A stretch of DNA of 14,876 bases, from assembly GCA_041493345.1 (NCBI GenBank), contig JBGPYQ010000067.1:1-14876 (forward strand), read 5' to 3'. Shown here one piece after another: positions 5,026-13,240 of this stretch (the first letter of the stretch is position 1; each line of letters begins with the position of its first letter). The notes beneath the pieces were generated by a model that worked only from the letters and a program-made list of their open reading frames with translations, was not told the origin of the DNA and ran no database searches. The stretch is from VBDM01 sp041493345 (GTDB lineage: Bacteria; Pseudomonadota; Gammaproteobacteria; Burkholderiales; SG8-39). The position numbers and the translations under genes are program-made.

Positions 5026-6309
5026 TCATTTTTCAAACAGCGCCACCGACTCCACGTGCGAAGTGTGGGGAAACATGTTCACCACGCCGGCCGCGGCGAG
5101 GCGATAGCCCTGCGTATGGACCAATACACCGCCGTCCCGCGCGAGCGTCGCCGGATCGCACGAAATGTATACAATCCGGCGCGGAGGACGCGGAGCGAAA
5201 GACTTCATCAGCTCGGTCGCGCCCTCCCGCGGCGGATCGAGCAGCGCCTTGTCGCAGGCGGGCAGGCTCGCGCAAGCGGCGGCATCGAACAGGTTTGCCG
5301 TCTCAAAGCGACAGGCGAGACCGTTCGAATCTGCGTTCGCGCGCGCGCGGGCGACCAGCGACGCGCTGCCTTCCACCCCCAGAACATCGGCTCCGCTGCT
5401 CCCGATTGGCAACGTGAAATTGCCCAGCCCGCAAAAAAAATCGGTGATTTTCTCGCCCGGCCGCGGATCGAGCAACGACAGTGCCTGCCGCACCAGCAGC
5501 CGGTTGACCACGGGGTTGATCTGAGTGAAGTCTGTCGGTCCGAACGCGATGCGTATCTTGTACTCCGGCAGCGAGTAGCAGAGGGTCGGAGCGTCGAGCG
5601 GCCAGAACAGCTGCGCCGAGTCCGGCCCGGCCGGCTGGAGCCAGAGCTGCACGCCGTGCTGTTCGGCAAACCTCCTGAGCCGTTCTTCGTCATCCGCATC
5701 GGGAGGCGCCAAAATCCGCAGCACCAAGGCGATCGAATCCTCGCCTACCGCGACTTCAATCTGCGGCATTCGCTCCTGCATCGACAAGGTACCTATCAGC
5801 ACGCGCAAGGGCTGGATGAGGCCCGAGACGCGAGGCGGCAAAATCTCGCAGCGCGTCATATCCGTAACGTAGCTGGATTTGCGCTCGCGAAACCCCACGA
5901 GCGACCCGCCTTTCTTCGGAACCCACCGGACCGACAGCCGGGCGCGATGGCGGTATCCCCAGGCAAGTCCATGAATCGCCCGCAGCAGGGTCTCGGGGCG
6001 CACGCGGCCTATATGCCAGAGCGCGTCCTCGAGCACTCTCTGCTTGGCCGCGACCTGCACGTGCCCGTCGAGATGCTGCATCGAACATCCGCCGCACGTG
6101 CCGAAGAAAGTGCAGCGCGGGCTGACCCGTGCCGCACCTTCTTTTTCAATCCGCACGATCCGAGCCGCTTCCCACTTGGCCTTTTTGCGGTAGGGCGAGT
6201 ATTCGACGAGCTCGCCCGGCACGGCGCCATCGACGAACACCGTCTTTCCATCGACGTGGGCGACGCCGCGACCCTCCCGGTCGAGGGATTCGATATGGGC
6301 AATGGGCAT
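5026..6309 (-). CDS. rlmD: 23S rRNA (uracil-1939-C5)-methyltransferase RlmD
   Basis: The enzyme methylates U1939 of 23S rRNA with S-adenosylmethionine. The 427-residue sequence has the family layout: an N-terminal TRAM domain (residues 1-60), an iron-sulfur site with C66, C72, C75 (CTFFGTCGGC) and C154 (MTRCEIL), a central RNA-binding part, and a Rossmann methyltransferase domain with FFCGLGNFTLP (291-301), DPPREG (358-363), the nucleophile C384 (YISCDPATLARD) and the general base E420 (HTSHVESVALFEK). The iron-sulfur cysteines separate it from TrmA. The ATG at 6309 lies 14 bases after the exonuclease stop, with TAGG just upstream, so it is the last gene of the operon. The long plus-strand frame across 5005-6411 is antisense. 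Confidence 0.97.
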   Translation of the reverse strand: MPIAHIESLDREGRGVAHVDGKTVFVDGAVPGELVEYSPYRKKAKWEAARIVRIEKEGAARVSPRCTFFGTCGGCSMQHLDGHVQVAAKQRVLEDALWHIGRVRPETLLRAIHGLAWGYRHRARLSVRWVPKKGGSLVGFRERKSSYVTDMTRCEILPPRVSGLIQPLRVLIGTLSMQERMPQIEVAVGEDSIALVLRILAPPDADDEERLRRFAEQHGVQLWLQPAGPDSAQLFWPLDAPTLCYSLPEYKIRIAFGPTDFTQINPVVNRLLVRQALSLLDPRPGEKITDFFCGLGNFTLPIGSSGADVLGVEGSASLVARARANADSNGLACRFETANLFDAAACASLPACDKALLDPPREGATELMKSFAPRPPRRIVYISCDPATLARDGGVLVHTQGYRLAAAGVVNMFPHTSHVESVALFEK

Positions 6310-6323
6310 AAAGGCCTACGGAT

Positions 6324-7094
6324 TCAGCGCCACCGGCGGGTGAATTCCTGCCAGTGCGCCTCTTTCGACTTGCCCAGCGTGCTGCGTGCCAGTTCCAGCT
6401 CGCCCCGGTAGCGCGCCTCGTCGTAGGCGCCGCGCAGAAGCTGGAAACGCAGGAACACGAGGTAGGTATTGGCGGTATCCGTTTCGCAGTAATTCCGGAT
6501 AGCGTCGATTCCTCCGGATTGAAACGTCTCCCAGACCTTCGACCCGTCCATGCCGAGTTTTCCCGGGAACCCGAGCAGCCGCGCGAATTCGTCGAGAGCA
6601 ACGCCGCGGCCCTGGTAAAACGCGAGCAGGTCCATCAAATCGATGTGGCGCTTGTGATAGCGGCTGAGGTAGTTGTTGTAGTTGAACGACCTGTCCTCGT
6701 CGCCCCACTCCCAGAACCGCGGCGCGCTCACGCCATGGACCATGGCGCGGTAATTGAGCACCGGGAGGTCGAACCCGCCGCCGTTCCAGGACACGAGCTG
6801 CGGGGTGTACTTTTCGATGCCGTCGAAAAAGCGCTTGATCAGCTCCGCTTCGCCGTCTGCCGCAGAGCCAAGCGACCAGCAGCGAAAGGACTCTCCTTCC
6901 CGCAGCGCGCAGGCGACCGCGATCACCCGATGCAGGTGCAGCGGCAGGAAATCCGACCCGGTCTGGGTGCGCCGCTGCTGGAAGGCGAACTGGGCGACGT
7001 CGCGGTCGCTATGCCCGGAATCCAGCCCGTGAAGCAGGCGCAGGCCGGCGATGTCCGGCACCGTCTCGATATCGAACGCGAGAATCGGCGTCAT
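6324..7094 (-). CDS. PolB-like 3'-5' exonuclease (predicted)
   Basis: The 256-residue protein belongs to the predicted DnaQ-fold exonucleases related to the proofreading domain of family B DNA polymerases. The acidic metal-binding residues are present: D8 and E10 (AFDIETVPD, motif I), N104 and D109 (SWNGGGFDLPVL, motif II), and D206 (YCETDTANTYL, motif III). Phe-rich segments between motifs II and III (RYHKRHIDLMDLLAFYQGRG) are typical of the family. No polymerase domain follows, so it is a stand-alone nuclease. Its in vivo substrate is not established. It starts 21 bases after the cysM stop; AGGCGA just before the ATG serves as ribosome site. Confidence 0.9.
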   Translation of the reverse strand: MTPILAFDIETVPDIAGLRLLHGLDSGHSDRDVAQFAFQQRRTQTGSDFLPLHLHRVIAVACALREGESFRCWSLGSAADGEAELIKRFFDGIEKYTPQLVSWNGGGFDLPVLNYRAMVHGVSAPRFWEWGDEDRSFNYNNYLSRYHKRHIDLMDLLAFYQGRGVALDEFARLLGFPGKLGMDGSKVWETFQSGGIDAIRNYCETDTANTYLVFLRFQLLRGAYDEARYRGELELARSTLGKSKEAHWQEFTRRWR

Positions 7095-7115
7095 TCGCCT
7101 GCGGGGTGAACGCCG

Positions 7116-8042
7116 TCAGTCTGGAAAAACGCCGGTTGAAAGGTAGCGGTCGCCGCGGTCGCACACGACGGTAACGACGGTCGCATTCTCGACTTCGCGC
7201 GAGATCCTGAGCGCGACCGCAAGCGCGCCGCCGGAGGAAATTCCGGCAAAAATCCCCTCTTCGCGCGCCATGCGCCGGGCCATGTCCTCGGCGTCGGCCT
7301 GGCTCACGTATTCCAGCCGGTCGACGCGAGCCCGGTCGTAGATCTTCGGCAGGTAGGCCTCGGGCCACTTGCGAATGCCCGGGATTTGCGATCCTTCCTC
7401 GGGCTGGCAGCCGACGATCAGGATTTTCGGGTTCTTCTCCTTGAAGAAGCGCGAGCAGCCCATGATGGTGCCGGTGGTGCCCATGCTGCTGACGAAATGA
7501 GTGATCGTGCCCTTGGTATCGCGCCAGATTTCCGGCCCCGTGCCTTCGTAGTGCGAAAGCGAATTGTCCGGATTGGCGAACTGGTCGAGGATGCGCCCCT
7601 TGCCTTCGCGCTGCATTTTCTCGGCGAGGTCGCGCGCCGCTTCCATTCCGCCCGCCTTCGGCGTGAGGACGATTTCCGCGCCGAATGCCCGCATCGTCTG
7701 GCGCCGCTCCGCGGACAAATGCTCCGGCATGATCAGCACCATCCGGTAGCCGCGAATGGCCGCCGCCATGGCGAGCGCGATGCCGGTGTTGCCGCTGGTC
7801 GCTTCGATCAAAGTATCGCCCGGCTTGATCGTGCCACGCTTTTCTGCACGCACGATCATCGATATCGCCGGACGGTCCTTGACCGAGCCCGCCGGGTTGT
7901 TGCCCTCGAGCTTGCACAGCACGATGTTGGAGGTCTTGCCCGGAAGGCGCTTCAGCCGCACCAGGGGCGTGTCGCCCACCGTGTCTTCGATGGTCCTGTA
8001 GGTCAACGCGGGATTGCGGTCCATCTTCGTATGATATCCCAT
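7116..8042 (-). CDS. cysM: cysteine synthase B (O-acetylserine sulfhydrylase B)
   Basis: CysM forms cysteine (or S-sulfocysteine from thiosulfate) from O-acetylserine using pyridoxal phosphate. Visible hallmarks: the PLP lysine K55 in GNNPAGSVKDRPA, the substrate loop ATSGNTG (81-87), the phosphate-binding SSMGTTGTIMG, and the B-type C-terminal segment GIFAGISSGGA and CDRGDRYLSTGVF. The sequence QPEEGSQIPGIRKWP is diagnostic for CysM rather than CysK. The protein is 308 residues from the ATG at 8042; a second ATG at 8024 gives 302. Neither start has a good ribosome site. It lies 42 bases after hldD, in the usual betaproteobacterial order hldD-cysM. Confidence 0.96.
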   Translation of the reverse strand: MGYHTKMDRNPALTYRTIEDTVGDTPLVRLKRLPGKTSNIVLCKLEGNNPAGSVKDRPAISMIVRAEKRGTIKPGDTLIEATSGNTGIALAMAAAIRGYRMVLIMPEHLSAERRQTMRAFGAEIVLTPKAGGMEAARDLAEKMQREGKGRILDQFANPDNSLSHYEGTGPEIWRDTKGTITHFVSSMGTTGTIMGCSRFFKEKNPKILIVGCQPEEGSQIPGIRKWPEAYLPKIYDRARVDRLEYVSQADAEDMARRMAREEGIFAGISSGGALAVALRISREVENATVVTVVCDRGDRYLSTGVFPD

Positions 8043-8084
8043 GAGGCGAAGCGGCTCACCGCCTCGAACGAACCCGCGGAAACG

Positions 8085-9098
8085 TCAGCGCGGCGGCGCC
8101 GATCCGCCCTCGCCGAGCATGTTCTGGCAGTAGCGCTCAACGCCCTCCTCGACCGAAAGGAACGGGGCCGCGTAGCCGGCGCGGCGCAAGGCGCCGATGT
8201 CCGCCTGGGTGAAGTTCTGGTACTTGCCCTTCAATGCTTCCGGAAAGGGCGCGTATTCGATGAATCCCTGGGTGCGCGTTTCATCGAGATCGAGGGGCTT
8301 CTCGCCGCCGGCGCGCCGGCAGGCGTTGATCGTGGCCACCGCGACGTCGTTGAAGCTTTGCGCCCGCCCGGTGCCTACATTGAATATTCCGGACCGCTCC
8401 GGATTATCGAGAAAGTGCAGATTGACCTTCACGACGTCCTCGACCGAGATGAAATCGCGGCGCTGCTCCCCGTCCGCGTAGCCGCCGGATCCGGCAAACG
8501 GGCGCACGCGCCGAAAATCGCGGTACTGGTTGAAGAAATGCCAGGCTACCGAAGCCATGCGGCCCTTGTGCCATTCGTTCGGGCCGTAGACGTTGAAATA
8601 CCGAAACCCCGCGACCTGGGTGCCCGCCTCGGCCAGCCGGCGCCGGACCACCTGGTCGAAGAGGCTCTTGGAGAATCCGTAGATATTGAGCGGCGCCTCG
8701 AACCGGCGTTCCTCGCGGAACGTCGTGCTCGCCCCGTATACCGCCGCCGAGGACGCGTAAATCAGGGGCACCTCGTCCTCGATGCAAAAATCCAGCAGCG
8801 CCATCGAATAGCGGTAGTTGTTCTCCATCATGAAGAGGCCGTCGGTTTCCATGGTGTCGGAGCACGCGCCCTGGTGAAACGCCACTTCGATCGAACCGCC
8901 GAAATCGCCCGCCACGAGACGCCGGAGAAATTCGTCCTTGTCGAGGAAATCGGCGATCTCGCAGCCGGCGAGATTGCGGAACTTGTCCCCATTGCGCAGA
9001 TCGTCCACCGCGAGAATCTGCTTCTCGCCGCGCGCGTTCAGCGCGCGCAGAAGATTGGAACCGATGAAGCCGGCAGCGCCGGTTACCAGGCAATACAT
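8085..9098 (-). CDS. hldD: ADP-L-glycero-D-manno-heptose 6-epimerase
   Basis: The enzyme converts ADP-D-glycero-beta-D-manno-heptose to the L-glycero form used for the lipopolysaccharide inner core. The 337-residue sequence starts with the NAD(P)-binding motif TGAAGFIG (6-13) and carries the short-chain-dehydrogenase residues S116/S117 (YASSAAVYG), Y140 and K144 (PLNIYGFSKSLFDQ), followed by the HldD signatures FRYFNVYGPNEWHKGRMASV and RRDFISVEDVV. The ATG at 9098 gives the normal N-terminus (MYCLVTGAAG); the frame is open further upstream but those residues overlap the kinase gene and do not resemble the family. It starts 16 bases after that gene's stop, with only a weak ribosome site, so coupling is likely. 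Confidence 0.96.
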   Translation of the reverse strand: MYCLVTGAAGFIGSNLLRALNARGEKQILAVDDLRNGDKFRNLAGCEIADFLDKDEFLRRLVAGDFGGSIEVAFHQGACSDTMETDGLFMMENNYRYSMALLDFCIEDEVPLIYASSAAVYGASTTFREERRFEAPLNIYGFSKSLFDQVVRRRLAEAGTQVAGFRYFNVYGPNEWHKGRMASVAWHFFNQYRDFRRVRPFAGSGGYADGEQRRDFISVEDVVKVNLHFLDNPERSGIFNVGTGRAQSFNDVAVATINACRRAGGEKPLDLDETRTQGFIEYAPFPEALKGKYQNFTQADIGALRRAGYAAPFLSVEEGVERYCQNMLGEGGSAPPR

Positions 9099-9114
9099 GG
9101 CGTTCGAGTCTCGT

Positions 9115-10068
9115 TCATTGCTGCTCCAGCGCGGCGCGCAGCTCATCCGGATGGACGACGGCCGTCCCGAGTTTGCCGACGACAATGCCGGCGGCCTGAT
9201 TGGCAAGGACCACGGCATCGTGAAGCGGTATGCCGGCCCCGAGCATCACGCCAAGCGTTGCGATCACCGTGTCGCCGGCGCCGCTGACGTCAAAAACCTC
9301 GCGTGCCCGGGCAGGTTCGTGCCGCACCCCGCCCCGCTCGTACAGCGTCATTCCCTCCTCGCTGCGGGTCACGAGCAGCGCCTCCAGTCCGAGCTGCTCG
9401 CGCAATGCCTGCGCTTTAGCGGCGAGTTCCGCCTCGTCTTTCCAGCGTCCCGCGAGTTCGCGCAGTTCGGTGCGGTTGGGAGTCACGATCGTCGCTCCAC
9501 GATAGCGGGAGTAGTCCTCGCCCTTCGGGTCCACGAGTACCGCCTTCCCTTGAGCGCGCGCGAGCTCGATCATCTGCGTGATGTGGGTAAGCCCGCCCTT
9601 GCCGTAGTCGGAGAGAATGATGACGTTCCGGTCGGCGATCATCCGGCGATAATCGGCGAGCTTGTCGAGCAGGACTTCGTGGCTCGGCGGGGTCTCGAAA
9701 TCAATGCGCAGGAGTTGCTGCTGGCGCCCGATCACGCGGAGCTTGACCGTCGTGGCGATGGAGCTATCGCGGTGCAGGCTCGCCGCGACGCCCGCATCCT
9801 CCATGAGCTGCCTGAGGGTACCGCCCGCCTCATCATCGCCCACGACGGACAGCAGGGAAACGTTCGCGCCGAGCGACGCGGCGTTGCGCGCCACGTTGGC
9901 CGCTCCGCCCGGTCGCTCCTCGGTGCGCTCCACCTTTACGATTGGCACCGGCGCCTCGGGGGAGATGCGGCTTACCTCGCCGAACCAGTAGCGGTCGAGC
10001 ATCACGTCGCCCACCACCAGAATGCGCGCCTTGTGCAGCTCGGAGAAGATGGAGCCCTCGGTATTCAC
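9115..10068 (-). CDS. rfaE1: D-glycero-beta-D-manno-heptose-7-phosphate kinase (RfaE1 / HldA)
   Basis: A ribokinase/PfkB-fold kinase that phosphorylates heptose 7-phosphate at C1 in ADP-heptose synthesis. The 317-residue protein contains RPGGAANVARN (52-62), the sugar-binding loop, and the catalytic signature DVSGAGDTVIA with D266. It ends after the kinase domain; the adenylyltransferase half fused to it in E. coli HldE is absent, and no such gene lies in this window, so a separate RfaE2/HldC is expected elsewhere. The GTG at 10068 overlaps the ugd stop by four bases and is preceded by GGAGAAGGAAA. In-frame codons upstream lie inside ugd and do not resemble the family. Confidence 0.95.
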   Translation of the reverse strand: MNTEGSIFSELHKARILVVGDVMLDRYWFGEVSRISPEAPVPIVKVERTEERPGGAANVARNAASLGANVSLLSVVGDDEAGGTLRQLMEDAGVAASLHRDSSIATTVKLRVIGRQQQLLRIDFETPPSHEVLLDKLADYRRMIADRNVIILSDYGKGGLTHITQMIELARAQGKAVLVDPKGEDYSRYRGATIVTPNRTELRELAGRWKDEAELAAKAQALREQLGLEALLVTRSEEGMTLYERGGVRHEPARAREVFDVSGAGDTVIATLGVMLGAGIPLHDAVVLANQAAGIVVGKLGTAVVHPDELRAALEQQ

Positions 10069-11405
10069 TTTCCTTCTCCCGCCGCGGCGCGTCCCATCGA
10101 ATAGTACTCCAGCCCCAGGCGCCTCAACGCCTCGGGATCGTAGAGGTTGCGGCCGTCGAAAATCGCCGGGGTCTTCAGGCGCGCGCGGATGGCCTCGAAG
10201 TCGGGACTGCGGAATTCCTGCCATTCGGTGACGATCGCGAGCGCGTCCGCCCCTTCCAGCGCCGCGAGCGGTGATTCCGCGTAACGAATGCCTTCCAGTC
10301 CGGCAAATGCCCGCCGCGCTGCCGGAATTGCCACCGGATCGTAGGCGCTGACCACCGCGCCCTTCGCGAGAAGCTCCTTGATCAAGACGACGCTCGATGC
10401 CTCGCGCATATCGTCGGTATTGGGCTTGAATGCAAGGCCCCAGACCGCGATGCGGCGGCCGGCCAGCTTGCCGCCGAAGCGCGCGAGTATCTTGGCCGCC
10501 AGGACCCGCTTCTGGGCCTCATTGACCTGCTCCACCGCATCGAGGATGGGAAGGGCGCTCCCCGCATCCGCCGCGGCGCGGATCAGCGCCCGCACGTCCT
10601 TGGGAAAGCAGGAGCCGCCGTAGCCGGCACCGGCGTAGAGAAAGTGATGGCCGATGCGCGGATCCGCGCCGATGCCCCTGCGCACCTCCTCGATGTCGGC
10701 GCCCAGCCGCTCGGCCAGGTTGGCAAGCCCGTTCATGAAGGAGATGCGCGTCGCCAGCATGGCATTCGCCGCATATTTCGTCAGCTCCGCCGAGCGCACG
10801 TCCATGATGACCAGCCGCTCGTGATTGCGCTGGAACGGCGCGTACAGGGTTCGCATGATCTGCGTCGCGCGCGGGTCGTCCGAGCCCACTATCACGCGTA
10901 TCGGGCGCATGAAATCCTCCACCGCAGCGCCTTCCTTGAGGAATTCCGGATTCGACACGACGGCAAAAGGCACATCGGCGCCGCGCTGTTTCAGCTCCGC
11001 GGCGATGGCAGCGCGGACCTTTTCCGCGGTGCCGACGGGAACGGTGGACTTGTCGACCACCAGGCGATACTCGGTCATGTGGCGGCCGATGCTTCGCGCC
11101 GCCGCGAGGACGTGCTGAAGGTCCGCGGAACCGTCCTCGTCGGGCGGCGTGCCCACCGCGATGCACTGCACGGAGCCGAATCCGACCGCGTCCTTGACGT
11201 CGGTGGTAAATCGCAGCCGCCCGGCAGCGCGGTTGCGCCTGACCACATCGAGAAGCCCCGGCTCGTGTATCGGCATGCCGCCGCCATTCAGGGTGCGGAT
11301 CTTGGCGTCGTCCAGATCCAGACACAGGACTTCGTTGCCGACTTCCGCCAGGCATGCGCCGCTGACCAGGCCGACGTATCCGGTGCCGATAATGGTGATC
11401 TTCAC
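10065..11405 (-). CDS. ugd: UDP-glucose 6-dehydrogenase
   Basis: The enzyme oxidises UDP-glucose twice to UDP-glucuronate, a precursor for surface polysaccharides and for aminoarabinose. The 446-residue sequence has the N-terminal Rossmann motif GTGYVGLVSG (7-16), the signature NPEFLKEGAAV (152-162), the catalytic lysine K210 (ELTKYAANAM) and the catalytic cysteine C266 (GYGGSCFPKD). The C-terminal UDP-binding domain (WGLAFKPNTDDMREASS) is complete. The GTG at 11405 overlaps the lapB stop by four bases (GTGA) and yields the standard start VKITIIGTGYVG; an upstream ATG at 11504 would add 33 unrelated residues from within lapB. Placement between lapB and rfaE1 is known in other betaproteobacteria. 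Confidence 0.97.
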   Translation of the reverse strand: MKITIIGTGYVGLVSGACLAEVGNEVLCLDLDDAKIRTLNGGGMPIHEPGLLDVVRRNRAAGRLRFTTDVKDAVGFGSVQCIAVGTPPDEDGSADLQHVLAAARSIGRHMTEYRLVVDKSTVPVGTAEKVRAAIAAELKQRGADVPFAVVSNPEFLKEGAAVEDFMRPIRVIVGSDDPRATQIMRTLYAPFQRNHERLVIMDVRSAELTKYAANAMLATRISFMNGLANLAERLGADIEEVRRGIGADPRIGHHFLYAGAGYGGSCFPKDVRALIRAAADAGSALPILDAVEQVNEAQKRVLAAKILARFGGKLAGRRIAVWGLAFKPNTDDMREASSVVLIKELLAKGAVVSAYDPVAIPAARRAFAGLEGIRYAESPLAALEGADALAIVTEWQEFRSPDFEAIRARLKTPAIFDGRNLYDPEALRRLGLEYYSMGRAAAGEGK

Positions 11406-12577
11406 GGCGTCAAATCGAATTCTTCGCTGCGCTTCGGCGGATAGGTTTCCCAGCCTCCGCAAGCGGGGCAATGCCAGTAGAACTGCCGCGCCTTGAAGCC
11501 GCAATTCTCGCAGCGGTAGCGCGCCAGGCGCTGCGTATGGCTGTGCACGAGGTTGCGGACCAGTTCCAGATCGTGGCGCCGCTCGGCGGGCGCGACCAGA
11601 ATTTGCGCCTCGAGCAGCTTGTCGAGTCCGAGCAGCGTCTGGTTGCGGCGCAATTCATCCTTGACCAGCCTGTAGGCGGCTTCGGCGCCCTCCTCCCCCA
11701 GGGTGGACTGGAAGGCGACATCGAGCAGATCGAGCGATGGAAAGCTCGCCAGATAGCCGCGCAGCAGCGTCAGGCCCTCCCCGGTCCGGCCCAGGGCGCG
11801 ATGGCTCTCAAGGAGGCGCTGCGCCACCAGTGCGAGATAGGCCGGGTTCTGCTGCTCGATGTGCTTCCACGCCTCGATGGCTCCGGCCTGGTCGCCGGCG
11901 GCCGCGGCAAGGTCGCCGAGGATCATGTTGGCGCGGACGCACTTTCGGTGCGCAGCCAAAGCCTTCTCGATGTGGCGTTTCGCCTCATCGGGCCGGGAAT
12001 GCGTGGCCTCGAATACTGCAAGTTCGCAGTAGTAGTTTGCAATTTCCTTCTGCGAGGACTGCCCCAGGTCCTTCTCCAGCTCTTGCGCGATGCCGATCGC
12101 CTTGAGCCAGTCCTTTTCCTGCTGGTAGATCTCCAGCAGAAACTTGTGCGCCTCGACACGATGAGGCGAGCCCTTCAGCTTGAGAAACACCTCTTCCGCC
12201 CGGTCGAGCAGCCCCGCCTTGAGGTAGTCCTGCCCGAGCTCGAGCATGGCATGCAGGCGCTGCTCCTGGCCGAGGTCCGAGCGCTCCAGGAGGTTCTTGT
12301 GCATCCGGATCGCCCGTTCGGTCTCGCCGCGCCGGCGAAACAGGCTGCCCAGGCCGAAATGCAGCTCGACGGTCTGGGGATCGACCTTGACCACCTCGAT
12401 GAACGCCTCGATCGCCTTGTCCGGCTGCTCGTTCAGCAGGAAATTCAGGCCGCGGAAATAGGATCGCGGCAGATTCCGGGATTCGGAGAGCAGCTGCTTG
12501 ATGTCGATGCGCGCGGCGAGCCAGCCCAGCCCGAAAAACAGCGCGAATCCGATCAGCCACCAGAACTCGAATTCCAT
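11402..12577 (-). CDS. lapB: LapB (YciM), lipopolysaccharide assembly protein with TPR repeats
   Basis: LapB sits in the inner membrane and directs FtsH to degrade LpxC, thereby setting lipopolysaccharide output. The 391-residue protein has one N-terminal membrane helix (residues about 5-21), then a series of TPR helices in the cytoplasm (from GLNFLLNEQPDKAIEAFIEV through about 330), and a C-terminal rubredoxin-like metal site with C356, C359, C370 and C373 (CENCGFKARQFYWHCPAC). All parts required in E. coli LapB are present. It begins 4 bases after lapA, with which it is paired in most proteobacteria, and its stop overlaps the ugd start, linking it to the saccharide genes that follow. Confidence 0.97.
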   Translation of the reverse strand: MEFEFWWLIGFALFFGLGWLAARIDIKQLLSESRNLPRSYFRGLNFLLNEQPDKAIEAFIEVVKVDPQTVELHFGLGSLFRRRGETERAIRMHKNLLERSDLGQEQRLHAMLELGQDYLKAGLLDRAEEVFLKLKGSPHRVEAHKFLLEIYQQEKDWLKAIGIAQELEKDLGQSSQKEIANYYCELAVFEATHSRPDEAKRHIEKALAAHRKCVRANMILGDLAAAAGDQAGAIEAWKHIEQQNPAYLALVAQRLLESHRALGRTGEGLTLLRGYLASFPSLDLLDVAFQSTLGEEGAEAAYRLVKDELRRNQTLLGLDKLLEAQILVAPAERRHDLELVRNLVHSHTQRLARYRCENCGFKARQFYWHCPACGGWETYPPKRSEEFDLTP

Positions 12578-12581
12578 CGAT

Positions 12582-12866
12582 TCAGGCCAGGGTCTGGGGA
12601 GGAACGCGCTCGGGCTGCGCGCGCGCTGCGCGCTTCAGGCTCGCGATCTCGCGTCGCTGGCGGAACAGACGCGACAGGCAGGCGAGAATCCCGAACGCGG
12701 CGCCGAGCGCGAAAAACACCAGCAAGACCAGAATCAACGGCATCTGCCACGGTTCACCGAGCAAGAGGTGCAGCTTTACGGTTTCCGTGTTTCCGAAAGC
12801 AAAAACGAGCAGCGCCAGGAAAATGAGCGCCCGCAGCAGCCACGACAGGTAAGTGAGGATTTTCAT
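12582..12866 (-). CDS. lapA: LapA-domain membrane protein (DUF1049)
   Basis: The 94-residue protein has two membrane helices (about residues 9-25 and 42-65) joined by a short loop with the family's NTETVKLHLLLGEPWQMPL segment, and a basic cytoplasmic tail (RLFRQRREIASLKRAARAQ) likely forming a short coiled coil. LapA partners LapB in lipopolysaccharide assembly in E. coli, although its exact role is less clear. The ATG at 12866 is the only sensible start; its ribosome site is weak. It lies 75 bases after ihfB across a hairpin and 4 bases before lapB. Confidence 0.92.
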   Translation of the reverse strand: MKILTYLSWLLRALIFLALLVFAFGNTETVKLHLLLGEPWQMPLILVLLVFFALGAAFGILACLSRLFRQRREIASLKRAARAQPERVPPQTLA

Positions 12867-12890
12867 GGATCGTCCGGGATCTCAAAGCAA

Positions 12891-12919
12891 GACGGCGGCA
12901 CCTCGTCGATGCCGCCGTC
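12891..12919 (-). terminator. hairpin after ihfB, possible partial terminator
   Basis: GACGGCGGCA (12891-12900) and TGCCGCCGTC (12910-12919) form a perfect 10-bp GC-rich stem with a 9-base loop. On the minus strand it is followed by TTGCTTTG, a broken T-run, so it may attenuate rather than fully stop transcription from rpsA-ihfB into lapA. No T-run follows on the plus strand. Confidence 0.5.
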
Positions 12920-12941
12920 AACACGCGCCGGCCGTGTCCTC

Positions 12942-13223
12942 CTATTTCTGGTCGACCCGCTCGCGCAGTTCCTTGCCGGCCTTGAAGTGCGGCACGAATT
13001 TTTCCGGAACGTGCACTTTTTCGCCTGACTTCGGGTTGCGGCCGACGCGCGCCGGGCGGTGATTGAGTCCGAAACTGCCGAAGCCGCGTATCTCGATGCG
13101 CTGGCCCTTCACAAGGCTCTGCGTCATCGAGTCCAGAATCATCTTGACCGCGAATTCGGCGTCCTTGGCGACGAGCTGCGGATAACGCGCCGCCAGCTTG
13201 GCAATCAATTCGGACTTGGTCAT
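12942..13223 (-). CDS. ihfB: integration host factor subunit beta
   Basis: IHF is the alpha/beta heterodimer that bends DNA at specific sites, needed for many promoters, origins and site-specific recombination events. The 93-residue sequence shows the family layout: N-terminal helices (MTKSELIAKLAARYPQL), the beta-arm core IEIRGFGSFGLN, and the DNA-intercalating proline P64 in GRNPKSGEKV. The start MTKSELI is standard for the beta subunit. The ATG at 13223 lies 17 bases after the rpsA stop, with GAGGT as ribosome site; rpsA-ihfB is the usual order in proteobacteria. IHF could also serve the recombination of the nearby island, but that is inference. Confidence 0.97.
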   Translation of the reverse strand: MTKSELIAKLAARYPQLVAKDAEFAVKMILDSMTQSLVKGQRIEIRGFGSFGLNHRPARVGRNPKSGEKVHVPEKFVPHFKAGKELRERVDQK

Positions 13224-13240
13224 GCCGGACCTCGAATACC

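Noticed and set aside
5005..6411. Long plus-strand open frame opposite rlmD
   Set aside because: It has no recognisable domain and is rich in Arg, His and Ala as expected for antisense of a GC-rich gene; rlmD on the other strand has all its catalytic residues.
7386..9287. 633-codon plus-strand open frame opposite cysM and hldD
   Set aside because: It spans two clear minus-strand genes and their gap, has antisense composition and resembles no family.
8938..10104. 388-codon plus-strand open frame opposite hldD and rfaE1
   Set aside because: Antisense shadow of two well-supported enzymes.
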